Positions 40,543 through 49,979 of a stretch of DNA of 64,000 nt are shown piece after piece (the stretch's first letter is position 1; every line of letters begins with the position of its first letter). Location: positions 1 to 64,000 of the forward strand of contig CAADVD010000025.1 of NCBI GenBank assembly GCA_900752435.1, written 5' to 3'. Made by a program: the position numbers and the translations under genes. This DNA is from Oscillospiraceae bacterium (GTDB lineage: Bacteria; Bacillota; Clostridia; Oscillospirales; Ruminococcaceae). Under the pieces are notes generated by a model, which did not search any database, was not told the DNA's origin, and was given only the letters and a program-made list of their open reading frames with translations.

Positions 40543-42001
40543 TTTCCGTGCTCCTTTCATTTTGAACCGTAATTTCGGCCTTGCGTTCCTCATCCTTCTG
40601 CATCACCGGCAGACGAATGGTTACGGTTGTTCCAACACCCAATGTGCTTTCCACCGTAATGTCGCCGCCGTGAAGCTGTACAATTTCATCTGCAACCGCC
40701 AGACCGATACCGGAGCCGCGTCTGGTGGAATTGGCCTTAAAGAATTTTTCTTTGATGTGCGGCAGATCTTTGGCCGCAATGCCGCATCCCGTATCGGATA
40801 CGCGCACCACCGCAAACCCGTCCTTTTCCTTGACGTCCACAGTAATCACACCGCCCGCGTCGGAATATTTGAGCGCATTGTCAATGACATTGATGAACAC
40901 CTGTTTGATGCGGTTTTTGTCGCCAAACACAAACGACAAATTGTCCGGCTCGTTGATGAGCAAGGTTTGGTTGTCGCGCCGGGCGCGTTCGGTATATACC
41001 AGTACGGTATCGTCAATTTCAGCCAACAAGTCCATTTTGGTTTTCACTAAGGTGAAGCGCCCATTCTGCATACGCGAAAAGTCCAGCAATTCTTCCACCA
41101 TGCCCGACAGCCGTTCCGTTTCCTTGAGAATGACGCGCATCCCCTTTTTCGTCATCGCGTCATCACCCGGCGGCATAGTCATCAGCGTTTCGCCCCAGCC
41201 CTTGATGGCCGTCAGCGGGGTGCGCAGCTCGTGCGAAACGGAGGAGATGAACTCGTTTTTCATTTGTTCGGTTTTTTGGATTTCATCGGCCATATAATTG
41301 AGAATGTCACACAGTTCACCGATTTCATCGTTGGACTTTTTGATGATACGGGCGCTCATATCGCCGCCTGCAAATTGTCTGGCCATATCCCCCAGTTCCC
41401 GCACCGGAATTACAATCGACTTGATGAAAAAGGAGTTGGACAGCAAAATCAACCCCAGTACCAGCACCATAATACCGGTCAGAATCAGCATAAACACGGT
41501 GATGGCATGGTCGATTTTTTCCAGCGAAATCACATAGCGCACCGCCGAATATTCGCTCGTCACAAACGGTACCAGTCTTCGTGTCAGCGCCATAATTTTC
41601 TCGCCGTTCTCACTCGGCCCGATATAATGCCCAATGCCGTCCGCCGACGTCATGGCCTGCTCATAATCGGGCATATCACCCATGGAATCGTACGAAAATC
41701 CGCTTGATGTCACGACAATCATGCCGTCTGAATTGAGCGCCATCATCTCAATTTGATCTTTGTCCTCAAAATTCTCCACCAAACTGCGTACATATAACCG
41801 AAAGTTGACCTTGGCGTCGTTGGCATTCTCATTCATTTTGCTGTAATTGATGTAATCACTGCTGGACAAGACGTTGTTGGCGGCGGAATAGTAGTAATTT
41901 TTCACGCCGAACGCGATGCCGATTTCCAGCAAAATCAACACCACGGTCACCACGCCAAGGCTATTGAGCACCCAGCGTCTGGTAATGCTGCGATACTGCA
42001 C
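40523..42001 (-). CDS. Sensor histidine kinase of the second two-component system
   Basis: A 492-residue kinase. Membrane segment 1 (about residues 14-36) is followed by an extracytoplasmic PAS/Cache-like domain, membrane segment 2 (about 170-192), HAMP, the H-box SSVSHELRTPLTAIKGWGET near residue 260, and a complete ATPase domain (N-box NVIDNALKYSD, DTGCGI, GSGIGLAVADEI). The GTG start at 42001 follows GGAGGTGG. It is transcribed with the response regulator and the upstream lipoprotein and overlaps yqhQ. Confidence 0.92.
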   Translation of the reverse strand: MQYRSITRRWVLNSLGVVTVVLILLEIGIAFGVKNYYYSAANNVLSSSDYINYSKMNENANDAKVNFRLYVRSLVENFEDKDQIEMMALNSDGMIVVTSSGFSYDSMGDMPDYEQAMTSADGIGHYIGPSENGEKIMALTRRLVPFVTSEYSAVRYVISLEKIDHAITVFMLILTGIMVLVLGLILLSNSFFIKSIVIPVRELGDMARQFAGGDMSARIIKKSNDEIGELCDILNYMADEIQKTEQMKNEFISSVSHELRTPLTAIKGWGETLMTMPPGDDAMTKKGMRVILKETERLSGMVEELLDFSRMQNGRFTLVKTKMDLLAEIDDTVLVYTERARRDNQTLLINEPDNLSFVFGDKNRIKQVFINVIDNALKYSDAGGVITVDVKEKDGFAVVRVSDTGCGIAAKDLPHIKEKFFKANSTRRGSGIGLAVADEIVQLHGGDITVESTLGVGTTVTIRLPVMQKDEERKAEITVQNERSTESAETEK

Positions 42002-42046
42002 CGCTCCACCTCCATTTTGCTCCACAGAATGAATGCCGCAAGCCAA

Positions 42047-42745
42047 TTATAAGTCCTGCCACTTATACCCAAATCCCCAAATCGTCTGAATGTAACGCGG
42101 GCTGGACGGTTCGTCTTCGACCTTCATGCGCAGGCGCCGAATGTTGACATCGACAATTTTAATGTCGCCGTAATAATTGTCGCCCCAGATTTCTTCCAGA
42201 ATCTTACTGCGTTCCAAAGCTACATTTTTGTTCTTCAAAAATAAGTCCATAATCTGGTATTCGACCTGTGTCAAGTCAATCAGTTCTCCATTTTTGGTCA
42301 GAGTTCGGCTTTTCGGCGACAGCACAAATGGACCGGAATGAATTGGTACAACCTCTTTTCCGCGCGTACTGTTCAGACACACCCGACGATACACCGCATC
42401 CACACGCGCGACCAATTCGGACGGGCTGAACGGCTTGGTGACGTAATCATCCGCGCCCAGCATCAAGCCGTTGACCTTATCCATCTCCTGCGTCTTAGCA
42501 GACAGCATGATAATACCCATGGTACTGCTCTTGGCGCGCAGTTGTTTGCAGACCGTAAAACCGTCAATGCCCGGCATCATAATGTCCAACAACGCCACAT
42601 CAAAATCGCCGTGCTGCTCCTCAAACACGCGCAAAGCATCTTCGCCGCACGAAACATCCACCACTTCATATCCGCTTCGCTGTAAATTGATCACCACAAA
42701 ATCACGAATTACATCTTCGTCCTCACACACTAAGATTTTTTTCAT
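42047..42745 (-). CDS. Response regulator, OmpR/PhoB family (second system)
   Basis: A 232-residue regulator. The receiver has VCEDEDV, phosphoacceptor LLDIMMPGIDG near residue 55, and DDYVTKPFSPSE. The winged-helix domain includes VDVNIRRLRMKVEDEPSS and IQTIWGFGYKW. The ATG at 42745 is given, but a TTG at 42751 is six bases from GAAAGGG and may be the true start. It pairs with the kinase at 40523-42001. Confidence 0.92.
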   Translation of the reverse strand: MKKILVCEDEDVIRDFVVINLQRSGYEVVDVSCGEDALRVFEEQHGDFDVALLDIMMPGIDGFTVCKQLRAKSSTMGIIMLSAKTQEMDKVNGLMLGADDYVTKPFSPSELVARVDAVYRRVCLNSTRGKEVVPIHSGPFVLSPKSRTLTKNGELIDLTQVEYQIMDLFLKNKNVALERSKILEEIWGDNYYGDIKIVDVNIRRLRMKVEDEPSSPRYIQTIWGFGYKWQDL

Positions 42746-42784
42746 CGCCAATTTTCACCCTTTCTTTCCTATTTTGTTCTTCTA

Positions 42785-44101
42785 TCACAAATGAAAGAAC
42801 GCATCGCGCACATCGTCCTCGTCTAAATCATACTCTGTTCCGGTAATGTATAAACTATATCCATAAACGAGCTGTCCGTTCACGGACAACATTTGATAAC
42901 CGGACGGCAGTTCACCACCGCTTAAATTATCGGGCGTAAACGTTTTGATTTTCAGCAGTTTTTGGGTATCGTCCTTGGGATCGTCCGGCTGAACAATGTA
43001 AAACGTCACCTCATTGTTTGCCGCATCCTTTTTGGCACTGACCGCATCCAACCAGTTTTCCGGAATGGTAAAGCGATAGTCAAAAGTAAAATCGGTGTAG
43101 GTTGTCAAATCGGTCTCATAGGCGCCGTTCACATATCTCCGCCAATCAATCAAATAGAGCTGGTTGTCCTCATAACCGGGAAGCGGCCTGTTTTTGGGAA
43201 TTTCAATGATGCCATTTCCCGTCAAATCCATGCACCCCAAGCCGGTCAGACGAACGGATTCTTCATACAAACCGTTGTATGTATCATAAGTCAAATTGAC
43301 AAACCGGTTGTCCTGCATAGCCAAAATCTCAGTATACATTTCACTTCCGCGCACGCCGTCCACATACAGCGCCGGCGTATCCTCATCCACGTTTCCCATG
43401 TAGATGCCGGAATACTCGCCGGTACGGCTGTCCATCCGCGCTTCACCGGTGATGTCAAAAACGCCGTTGATGTATTGGTACAGACGGGCGTGTGTCATCT
43501 TCTGTCCGTTTTCATCCAATTCATTGACGATGGTGACAATCTCCTGTTCGCCGTTACCGTTGATGTCATAAACCTCATAAGCGGCGCAAGCTTCGGAAAC
43601 AGAACATTCCAGTTTGCCGTCCGCATATTCATAAATTTTCACTTGTTGGCTGTTGTCGCTTTCATTAAATAGATTAAACCCAATTACAATGTAGGTTTCC
43701 TTTTCCGTCTGGATAAACGAAAGCTTTTCCACCTCGCTGGCGTCCACCTCTGGCGTTTCCCACACCGAATACCAATTGCCATCCTTTTGATCCAAAACGT
43801 TGATGGTGATGGCGTTGCTCACACTGTTGTTGGAGCGATAAAACACCAGCGCTTCGTCAGTAGGCTCACTGTCCAAATTGGCGATGACATACGCCGACCG
43901 ATATTCACCGCTTCGCGGATACACCAAATCAATGTTCTTTCCAGAACCGACATCGGACACCACCGCCTGATAAATTTTCTGCTGCTCCTCCGACAAGGTA
44001 GGCGGCTTAATCATCGATTCAATGGAAGTCTGCGAAAAATTACAGCTTGTCATCAGCAGCAAAAAGCTTAATGCCGCCGCGAATATCGCTCTTCTTTTCA
44101 T
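42785..44101 (-). CDS. Large lipoprotein associated with the second two-component system
   Basis: A 438-residue lipoprotein with lipobox LLLMTSC near residue 20. The exported part has repeated units such as VYDINGNGEQEIVTIV and MDLTGNGIIEIP, which resemble FG-GAP/VCBS-type beta-propeller repeats with acidic calcium-like loops. AAAGGGGGCGG lies upstream of the ATG. It is followed on the same strand by the response regulator and kinase, so it may supply the extracytoplasmic signal. No enzyme motif was recognised. Confidence 0.75.
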   Translation of the reverse strand: MKRRAIFAAALSFLLLMTSCNFSQTSIESMIKPPTLSEEQQKIYQAVVSDVGSGKNIDLVYPRSGEYRSAYVIANLDSEPTDEALVFYRSNNSVSNAITINVLDQKDGNWYSVWETPEVDASEVEKLSFIQTEKETYIVIGFNLFNESDNSQQVKIYEYADGKLECSVSEACAAYEVYDINGNGEQEIVTIVNELDENGQKMTHARLYQYINGVFDITGEARMDSRTGEYSGIYMGNVDEDTPALYVDGVRGSEMYTEILAMQDNRFVNLTYDTYNGLYEESVRLTGLGCMDLTGNGIIEIPKNRPLPGYEDNQLYLIDWRRYVNGAYETDLTTYTDFTFDYRFTIPENWLDAVSAKKDAANNEVTFYIVQPDDPKDDTQKLLKIKTFTPDNLSGGELPSGYQMLSVNGQLVYGYSLYITGTEYDLDEDDVRDAFFHL

Positions 44102-44120
44102 GCAACCGCCCCCTTTCAGT

Positions 44121-44150
44121 AAAAAAATCCGGAAATGATATTTCCGGATT
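44121..44150 (-). terminator. Terminator between gltA and the lipoprotein gene
   Basis: AATCCGGAAAT and ATTTCCGGATT pair across three bases, followed on the reverse strand by seven T residues. It separates gltA transcription from the lipoprotein operon, and the lipoprotein start is only 20 bases beyond. Confidence 0.88.
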
Positions 44151-44243
44151 TTCAGCATATTCACAGGAATCTATCCCATAAAGTATAACACATTTACAGA
44201 AAAATTCCACTACTTTTTATGAATTTTCAAATACCAACAAGTT

Positions 44244-45617
44244 CTATCCGCGTTCTGACAATAAAACATACGGACGCTTTTTCACCACAGCTTTATAGGC
44301 CGGGCGAATGATGCGTTTGCCGGTGCACATTTCCTCAATGCGGTGCGCACTCCAGCCCGCCATACGCGAGCAGGCAAAAATCGGCGTAAAGAGATCCTCC
44401 GGAATGCCAAGCATTTTATAAACCAAACCGGAATACAAATCCACATTGGCACAAATAACCTTGGTGCTTCCCTTCATTTCAGCAAAAATCTGCGGTGTCA
44501 ATTCCTCGACTGCCTGCAAAATTTCAAAATCGGCCTCAAACTCCGTTCCCTTTGCCAACTGCATGGCGTTTTTCTTCAGAATCCGTGCACGCGGATCAGA
44601 CTTGGTATAAACCGCATGCCCCATGCCGTAAATCAAGCCGCTTCCATCGCCGGCTTCACGGTTGACAATTTTGCGCAGAAAATCCGCAATTTCGTCTCGG
44701 CTGTTCCAATTCTTAACGCCTGCCTTAATTTGCTCAAGCATATGCACCGTTTTGATGTTCGCGCCGCCGTGGCGAGGCCCTTTCAACGAACCGATTGCTC
44801 CGGCATAAGCGGCGTAAGCATCCGTTCCAGAGGAAGTCAACACACGGCAGGTAAACGTGGAGTTGTTACCGCCTCCGTGTTCCGCGTGAAGCATCATGCA
44901 GGTATCCAGCAGCAGCGCTTCCTCTTTGGTAAACGCCCGATCCGGCCGCAGCAGAGAAAGAATGCTCTCCGCAATGCTCTGCCCGTAAATCAGCGGATGC
45001 AGAATCAGCGAACCGCCGTTGAAATGGCTGTTTTTTACCTGATACGCCTTGACCATAATGTTGGACAAACGGGAAATCAACTGCAAAGATTTGCGGATTT
45101 CCACTTCCAAACGGCTGTCCTCTGCCTCATCATCGTAGGAATACAGCGCCAGCACGCTTCGGCCAAGTTTATTCATGATGTTGGCACTCGGCGCTTTCAA
45201 AATCATATCCTCAAAAAAGCTGTCCGGCAGTTCGCGGCATTCATTCATGACCTTCTGGAAGGCCTCCAACTGCGCTTGTGTCGGCAGCTCCCCGAACAAG
45301 AGCAAATACACCGTTTCCTCAAAGCCAAACCGCCCTTCGCGGTTGCAGTTGTCCACGATATCCTGCACATTGATGCCCCGGTAGCTCAGTTCCCCCTCAA
45401 CCGGCTCCTTTTCGCCTTCATTAATCAAATAACCATGCACGTTACAAATCTTGGTTGCACCAGCAATCACACCGGTACCATCTTGATTTCGCAAACCACG
45501 CTTGATATCAAACTTATCATACAGCGCCGGGTCAATGTAGTTATGTTTTTGGTATTCGCCGCATAACAATCTAATAGCATCCAAATCAATGGATGTTTTC
45601 ACTTCTCGTTTATCCAT
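44244..45617 (-). CDS. gltA: Citrate synthase
   Basis: A 457-residue citrate synthase condensing acetyl-CoA with oxaloacetate. The catalytic residues are visible in CMMLHAEHGGGNNST (first His), GMGHAVYTKSDPRA (second His) and NVDLYSGLVY (Asp). The 50-residue N-terminal extension before the core resembles that of many clostridial enzymes. The ATG at 45617 has GGGGGTAGAAGGA upstream. No aconitase or isocitrate dehydrogenase is adjacent. Confidence 0.94.
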   Translation of the reverse strand: MDKREVKTSIDLDAIRLLCGEYQKHNYIDPALYDKFDIKRGLRNQDGTGVIAGATKICNVHGYLINEGEKEPVEGELSYRGINVQDIVDNCNREGRFGFEETVYLLLFGELPTQAQLEAFQKVMNECRELPDSFFEDMILKAPSANIMNKLGRSVLALYSYDDEAEDSRLEVEIRKSLQLISRLSNIMVKAYQVKNSHFNGGSLILHPLIYGQSIAESILSLLRPDRAFTKEEALLLDTCMMLHAEHGGGNNSTFTCRVLTSSGTDAYAAYAGAIGSLKGPRHGGANIKTVHMLEQIKAGVKNWNSRDEIADFLRKIVNREAGDGSGLIYGMGHAVYTKSDPRARILKKNAMQLAKGTEFEADFEILQAVEELTPQIFAEMKGSTKVICANVDLYSGLVYKMLGIPEDLFTPIFACSRMAGWSAHRIEEMCTGKRIIRPAYKAVVKKRPYVLLSERG

Positions 45618-45685
45618 TCCTTCTACCCCCAAGCAAAATCAAAGACCGGACGAACACGCAAGTTTCCATATTCGTCAATGCATTT

Positions 45686-45714
45686 ATTTTAACACAGTAC
45701 GTTCTTAAAGTCAA
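45686..45714 (-). promoter_or_regulatory. Promoter of gltA
   Basis: On the reverse strand TTGACT (45714-45709) and TAAAAT (45691-45686) are separated by 17 bases, about 70 bases before the gltA start. Confidence 0.65.
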
Positions 45715-45838
45715 TTGATTCTGCAAGTTTAACCACAAAATAATGCATTTTCCTAACAACCGTTTTAAAATCCGCGCAAATTTAATGCACATGCACAACT
45801 ACTTTTCCGGTCAACCAAAGAAAGGATGTTTGAAAGCC

Positions 45839-46882
45839 ATGAAAAAGTATCTGCAAGCGACCGCTGTGATTGTCTTTATTTTGCTGATTCTGCCCATTCT
45901 GCCGCTGCTGGGAGCAAAACCTGATTTGCAGGACAGCAACCCGAATCATGCAGAATCTGAAACTTCTGCCGCACCCTCATCGGAAACAGCAGAGGAAAGT
46001 GCGTCGTCTCAAGCGGACACGCCTGTTTCCGGCGACACCATCTCCGTATTCAATTACACGACGGAACAAGTGGAAACCATGAACATGCTGGATTACCTCA
46101 CCGGCGTAGTCTGCGCGGAAATTCCGCCGACTTTTTCAGAAGAAGCCATCAAAGCGCAAGCTGTCGTCGCACATACCTACGCTCTCTATGTGGCCGCGCA
46201 GGAACAGGCGTCTCCCACCGCTGAATTGCAGGGTGCGCAGATCTCCACCGGCACCTCCCGCCATCAGGGCTATTATTCCGATGAAGAATTAAAAGAGCGC
46301 TATGGCAAGCATTATGAAGAATATAAATCCAAAATCTCCAACTGTGTCTCCGCTGTTTATCATGATGTCCTCACTTACGACGGCGCACCGATTCTCGCCG
46401 CATTTCACGCCGTTTCCAACGGTATGACCGAATCCTCCGAAAATGTCTGGGGCAATCCGCTTCCTTATCTGGTCAGCGTGTCCAGCGAAGGGGACAGCCT
46501 GACAGAGGATTTTACCCATACCGCTTCTTTTTCCTCACAGGAGGTCAAAGACATTCTATCGGCGGAGTTTTCCGATTTGGATTTTTCCGCAGACAAAGAA
46601 TCGTGGTTTGTGATCCAGAGCAAAACGCCGTCCGGTTATGTCAACGCTTTAACCGTACTCGGCCAAGCCACCGACGGGCAAACCATCCGTTCTCTTTTTT
46701 CACTGCGCAGTGCAGATTTCACCGTGTCCTACAAGAAGGATACCTTCACCTTTACCACACGCGGCTATGGGCATGGTGTGGGGCTGAGCCAATGCGGCGC
46801 AGAATACTTTGCCGAACAGGGACAGACCTACACGGAAATTCTCGCCCACTACTACCCCGGAACGACGCTGGAACAACGATGA
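45839..46882 (+). CDS. spoIID: Stage II sporulation protein D (lytic transglycosylase)
   Basis: A 347-residue protein with an N-terminal membrane anchor, a Ser/Glu-rich linker and a SpoIID domain. SpoIID cleaves peptidoglycan during forespore engulfment. The catalytic Glu lies in CAEIPPTFSEEAIKAQAV near residue 105, and RGYGHGVGLSQCGAEYFA near residues 307-324 is the C-terminal family signature. The ATG at 45839 is used. AAAGGA is 12 bases upstream, and a TTG at 45830 is a less likely alternative. SpoIIQ/SpoIIID neighbours are absent. Confidence 0.92.
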   Translation: MKKYLQATAVIVFILLILPILPLLGAKPDLQDSNPNHAESETSAAPSSETAEESASSQADTPVSGDTISVFNYTTEQVETMNMLDYLTGVVCAEIPPTFSEEAIKAQAVVAHTYALYVAAQEQASPTAELQGAQISTGTSRHQGYYSDEELKERYGKHYEEYKSKISNCVSAVYHDVLTYDGAPILAAFHAVSNGMTESSENVWGNPLPYLVSVSSEGDSLTEDFTHTASFSSQEVKDILSAEFSDLDFSADKESWFVIQSKTPSGYVNALTVLGQATDGQTIRSLFSLRSADFTVSYKKDTFTFTTRGYGHGVGLSQCGAEYFAEQGQTYTEILAHYYPGTTLEQR

Positions 46883-46884
46883 AA

Positions 46885-46912
46885 AAGCGCTCCGGCCTGC
46901 AACAGCCGAAGC
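46885..46912 (-). terminator. Terminator between convergent spoIID and the leftward DUF gene
   Basis: GCGCT-CGGC and GCCG-AGCGC form the stem. On the reverse strand it is followed by TTTTTC, and it lies eight bases past the stop of the gene ending at 46920. Confidence 0.75.
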
Positions 46913-46919
46913 GCCCTGC

Positions 46920-47426
46920 TCATTCTTTCTTCCGCACAGCAAACAGCTTGCTGTAAACCTCTGTGACTTTACCGTCCTGCATCTCAACGCTTCGCCAATG
47001 GAACGAGTTGTCCGTTATGTCCGAAAAAATCCAATGCAATTTTTGCTCGGCAATTTCCGTCAGTACGATTTCTTCATTTTCTCGGCGCGCCTCAAATTGT
47101 CCCACGCCGTAATTGCATCCATAAAAGCAATTCCACACCCGCTTATTCGCATTGTAAATCCGAAGTGTCGAACCGTATTCCCCGTTTGGTACATCATGCT
47201 CAACCCGCTCCTCCCGGGACGGAAAAATAAACACATCCTGAATGGCTGTTCCATTGAGTACACGGGAAAAAATCCATTCACCGGTTAAACCGGTATTTTC
47301 ATCCGGTTCTTGTACATACGCAAAGGTAAAGCTCCATTCTCCGATGAGCTTAGCCCAAAAATCGTCTTCCTCCGGAATCACAATGTGTTTCTCCGCACTG
47401 ATGAGCGCATCTGCAAATGCCTGCAT
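46920..47426 (-). CDS. Uncharacterised lipocalin-like (DUF1579-type) protein
   Basis: A 168-residue soluble protein of alternating beta-strand character. FWAKLIGEWSFTFAY near residues 23-37 resembles the FW-GxW start of DUF1579/lipocalin-like barrels. Later strands include VWNCFYGCNYGVGQF and HWRSVEMQDGK. No signal peptide or catalytic motif is visible. AGGAGGAAGCGGC precedes the ATG. The function is unknown. Confidence 0.7.
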   Translation of the reverse strand: MQAFADALISAEKHIVIPEEDDFWAKLIGEWSFTFAYVQEPDENTGLTGEWIFSRVLNGTAIQDVFIFPSREERVEHDVPNGEYGSTLRIYNANKRVWNCFYGCNYGVGQFEARRENEEIVLTEIAEQKLHWIFSDITDNSFHWRSVEMQDGKVTEVYSKLFAVRKKE

Positions 47427-47494
47427 GCCGCTTCCTCCTATCGTTTTTCTAAAGGCAATACCGTAATCCTTTCTGCGGTATTGTCCTTATATTA

Positions 47495-48427
47495 TCACGG
47501 GAATTGCGACACCTCTATGTCGTAATTGGATAAAAAATCAATCGCCGTTGCCACCAATTTTTCCCGAACCGAAGCAGGCTCCAGCACACGCACCCCTTTG
47601 CCCATACTGAGCAGCAGCGCCTGCCACAAGCGCTCATTGGGCGGTACATACAAGTGCATCAAATAACCGCCGTCCTCCAGCAGTTCCCGTTGAGCATCGG
47701 GAAAATACTCCTCCAACACACCAAGCAAATCCGGACTGCACCAAATCTTCATGTGTTGACAGGTCTCCAAATAATGCCGGTCGTTCTCCTGCAGCAGCAT
47801 CTGTACGTTCTCATGCGGCACAAACGATACGTCCGTCATGCAAAGGCTGCGTATCCGCGCCACCTTATAAGTGCGGTAAGCCTCTTGATTCGTGTCATAG
47901 GCAAACAAATACCACGCGTACCACTGAAACCGCAGTGCCAGCGGTTGAACCGTCTTTTGTGAAACCTCACCCTGCGCATTGCGGTAATGGAATTGCACCT
48001 GCATCCGGCGATGAATGCTGTCTTCCAACAGCTTGTTGCTCTGCTGTACCTGCTCATCTTCCTTGGTGACGCTGTAATCCAGCAATACCTTCGGCTCCTG
48101 CTCCGGCTGTAAGGACAAGTACCGGTCCAGCACCAACTTCAAACGCGCATGGTCATAACCGGTATCCAGACTTTTGAGCGCCATCACAATCAGCTCAAGA
48201 TCTTCCCGCTTTAAAAACTGATTCCGTATCTGATAAGCAGGCATCAACTGGTATCCGCCGCCGCTTCCCTTGGTCGCCATAATCGGCACACCAGCCAAAG
48301 CAATGCTCTCCATATCGCGCTGAATGGTGCGAACGGATACCTGAAAGCGTTCGGACAATTGCTTGGCAGTTGCCCTTTTGTGATTCAGCAGATAAATCAC
48401 AATATCCAGCAGCCGGTCAATTTTCAT
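47495..48427 (-). CDS. HTH/WYL-domain transcriptional regulator (YafY-like)
   Basis: A 310-residue regulator. The N-terminal winged helix contains RATAKQLSERFQVSVRTIQR near residues 20-39. The central WYL domain contains FQWYAWYLFAYDTNQEAYRTY near residue 190, and a C-terminal WCX-like extension follows. WYL domains bind ligands such as nucleic acid. AAAGGAG lies about ten bases before the ATG at 48427. It is divergent from the Rrf2 gene, and a long dyad lies between them. Confidence 0.9.
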   Translation of the reverse strand: MKIDRLLDIVIYLLNHKRATAKQLSERFQVSVRTIQRDMESIALAGVPIMATKGSGGGYQLMPAYQIRNQFLKREDLELIVMALKSLDTGYDHARLKLVLDRYLSLQPEQEPKVLLDYSVTKEDEQVQQSNKLLEDSIHRRMQVQFHYRNAQGEVSQKTVQPLALRFQWYAWYLFAYDTNQEAYRTYKVARIRSLCMTDVSFVPHENVQMLLQENDRHYLETCQHMKIWCSPDLLGVLEEYFPDAQRELLEDGGYLMHLYVPPNERLWQALLLSMGKGVRVLEPASVREKLVATAIDFLSNYDIEVSQFP

Positions 48428-48551
48428 GGCTTTGAAGCTCCTTTGCGCAGAAATAACTGTTTCATGGTGCAAACTTTGTCTTATCCTACCACAATTTTTA
48501 GAACAGCACAAGCCTAAATGCTTCACCCTGACAAACTGCCGACCCAACAGC

Positions 48552-48622
48552 CAACTGGCTTTGTGCAAAATGCAAGTTCTTTTGCAAAACCAGTTGAATT
48601 TTTGGGCAGAATATGCTATTAT
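48552..48622 (+). promoter_or_regulatory. Rrf2-gene promoter with overlapping long dyad
   Basis: TTGAAT (48594-48599) and TATTAT (48617-48622) are 17 bases apart. An imperfect dyad overlaps the -35: CAACTGGCTTTGTGCAAAA (48552-48570) against TTTTGCAAAACCAGTTG (48580-48596). It looks like an operator shared by the divergent regulators. Confidence 0.55.
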
Positions 48623-48696
48623 AATTTATATCATAGTGATTTTGTAAGAAAAGTAGGATAACCCCCTCAACAAATCTAAGAAAAAGGAGTTCGCCC

Positions 48697-49134
48697 ATGA
48701 AAATATCAACCAAAGGGCGCTATGCGCTTCGTCTGATGTTGGATCTAGCCCTTCACAACGACGGCACATACACCCCACTCAAAGAAATTGCGGCACGTCA
48801 GGCAATTTCCGACAAATACCTGGAGCAAATTATCATTCAGCTCAACAAAGCCGGCTATGTCAAAAGCGTGCGCGGCGCACAAGGCGGCTACATGTTGGCC
48901 AAAGCACCGGAGGAATACACCGTTGGCAATATCCTGCGCCTGATGGAAGGCAGCTTGGCACCGGTCGCCTGCGTGGAGGACGATGCCGATGCATGCGAGC
49001 GCATGGCTGAGTGCACCACCTACGACATCTGGCTGGAATTGAAACAGGCCATTGACCGTGTTGTAGATTCTTATACGCTGGCTGATTTGGTAGAAAAACA
49101 CAACGGCAAAAATTTCTGTGAATATTATATTTAA
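48697..49134 (+). CDS. Rrf2-family transcriptional regulator (IscR/CymR-like)
   Basis: A 145-residue regulator. The winged helix runs from MKISTKGRYALRLMLDLA through EIAARQAISDKYLEQIIIQL and VRGAQGGYML. Three cysteines in CVEDDADACERMAEC near residues 92-106 match the Fe-S-ligand region of IscR-type proteins, so iron-sulphur or redox sensing is plausible. AAGGAG precedes the ATG. No isc/suf genes are adjacent. Confidence 0.92.
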   Translation: MKISTKGRYALRLMLDLALHNDGTYTPLKEIAARQAISDKYLEQIIIQLNKAGYVKSVRGAQGGYMLAKAPEEYTVGNILRLMEGSLAPVACVEDDADACERMAECTTYDIWLELKQAIDRVVDSYTLADLVEKHNGKNFCEYYI

Positions 49135-49159
49135 ATAGAATGAAAGTTCTTATTCACAT

Positions 49160-49204
49160 CAAACGCCAACTGAACGAAATCCCCCCTCGTTCAGTTGGCG
49201 TTTT
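49160..49204. terminator. Bidirectional terminator between Rrf2 and MGMT-like genes
   Basis: CAAACGCCAACTGAACGA and TCGTTCAGTTGGCGTTTT form a nearly perfect 17-bp stem with a nine-base loop. It lies between convergent genes. Confidence 0.88.
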
Positions 49205-49223
49205 CTGCTGTTATATCCATTGC

Positions 49224-49703
49224 TCATCCCAATGGGTGCAAACTTTCTTCAAAATCCTTGACATAATACTTGATATTGGTTCTTCCCCGCTGAATCACAG
49301 TATGCCCCTCTGCCTCCAGCTTCGCTTTCTGTGCTTCCACTCCGCCCGGATATTTGGGATTCAACTGCCCATTTGCCTTGAGCGTCCGCCAATACGGCGT
49401 TTTGTCTGTTTCTCTCTGTTCACTGGCCCATGCAGCAATGGACACAAACACACCGGCAGTAATCGGTTCCGTGAAATCCGCATCATTGATCCGTGCAAAG
49501 TAACTTCGGATTTCCCCGACCGTTGTCACCTTGCCAAACGGAATTGTCTTCATAACACGATCGTATGCCAGCGGCGGCGCAAAATACATGCGTTCGCCGC
49601 CGTATTTTTCAATGGTTTTCGCGTCTGTGACAATCTGCATTTTTGGCATTCCCTTATCTTCCTGCAGCATCGCGTTAAAATCTTTGTCTTGTTCATTTGC
49701 CAT
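49224..49703 (-). CDS. MGMT/ATL-family protein without the alkyl-acceptor Cys
   Basis: A 159-residue protein with the DNA-binding half of O6-alkylguanine transferases: YDRVMKTIPFGKVTTVGEIR near residues 47-66. Where MGMT has PCHR, this protein has PYWRTLKANGQLNPKYPGG, so the acceptor Cys is replaced as in alkyltransferase-like proteins. ATL proteins flag bulky alkyl lesions for nucleotide excision repair; that role is inferred here. The C-terminus differs from classical Atl1. AGGAGG supports the ATG at 49703. Confidence 0.8.
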   Translation of the reverse strand: MANEQDKDFNAMLQEDKGMPKMQIVTDAKTIEKYGGERMYFAPPLAYDRVMKTIPFGKVTTVGEIRSYFARINDADFTEPITAGVFVSIAAWASEQRETDKTPYWRTLKANGQLNPKYPGGVEAQKAKLEAEGHTVIQRGRTNIKYYVKDFEESLHPLG

Positions 49704-49979
49704 ATCGAACACCTCCTGCTCCAAGAGTAGCATAAAACCTACATGGATGCAATGAGACGGTTTTAAAAATTTTTGGATTTTTTCTTCATCTAAGCAACTT
49801 GACTCACATCCCCACACTTGGGGTTTTGGATTGCGTAATCAGTCTTTCACCCATCATGTCAAATTTCAAGCATAAATATTGAATATTTCGCGAAGGCCAA
49901 GCGCGGTACAGTTCCACACGCCCAGATGCCGGCATATACTGTGATGAGTCTGCCTAGGCTCAGAAAGGATCTGTTATAA

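Noticed and set aside
44343..45566. 407-codon open frame opposite citrate synthase
   Set aside because: Antisense shadow of a clear gltA, with Arg/His/Gln-rich composition typical of shadow frames.
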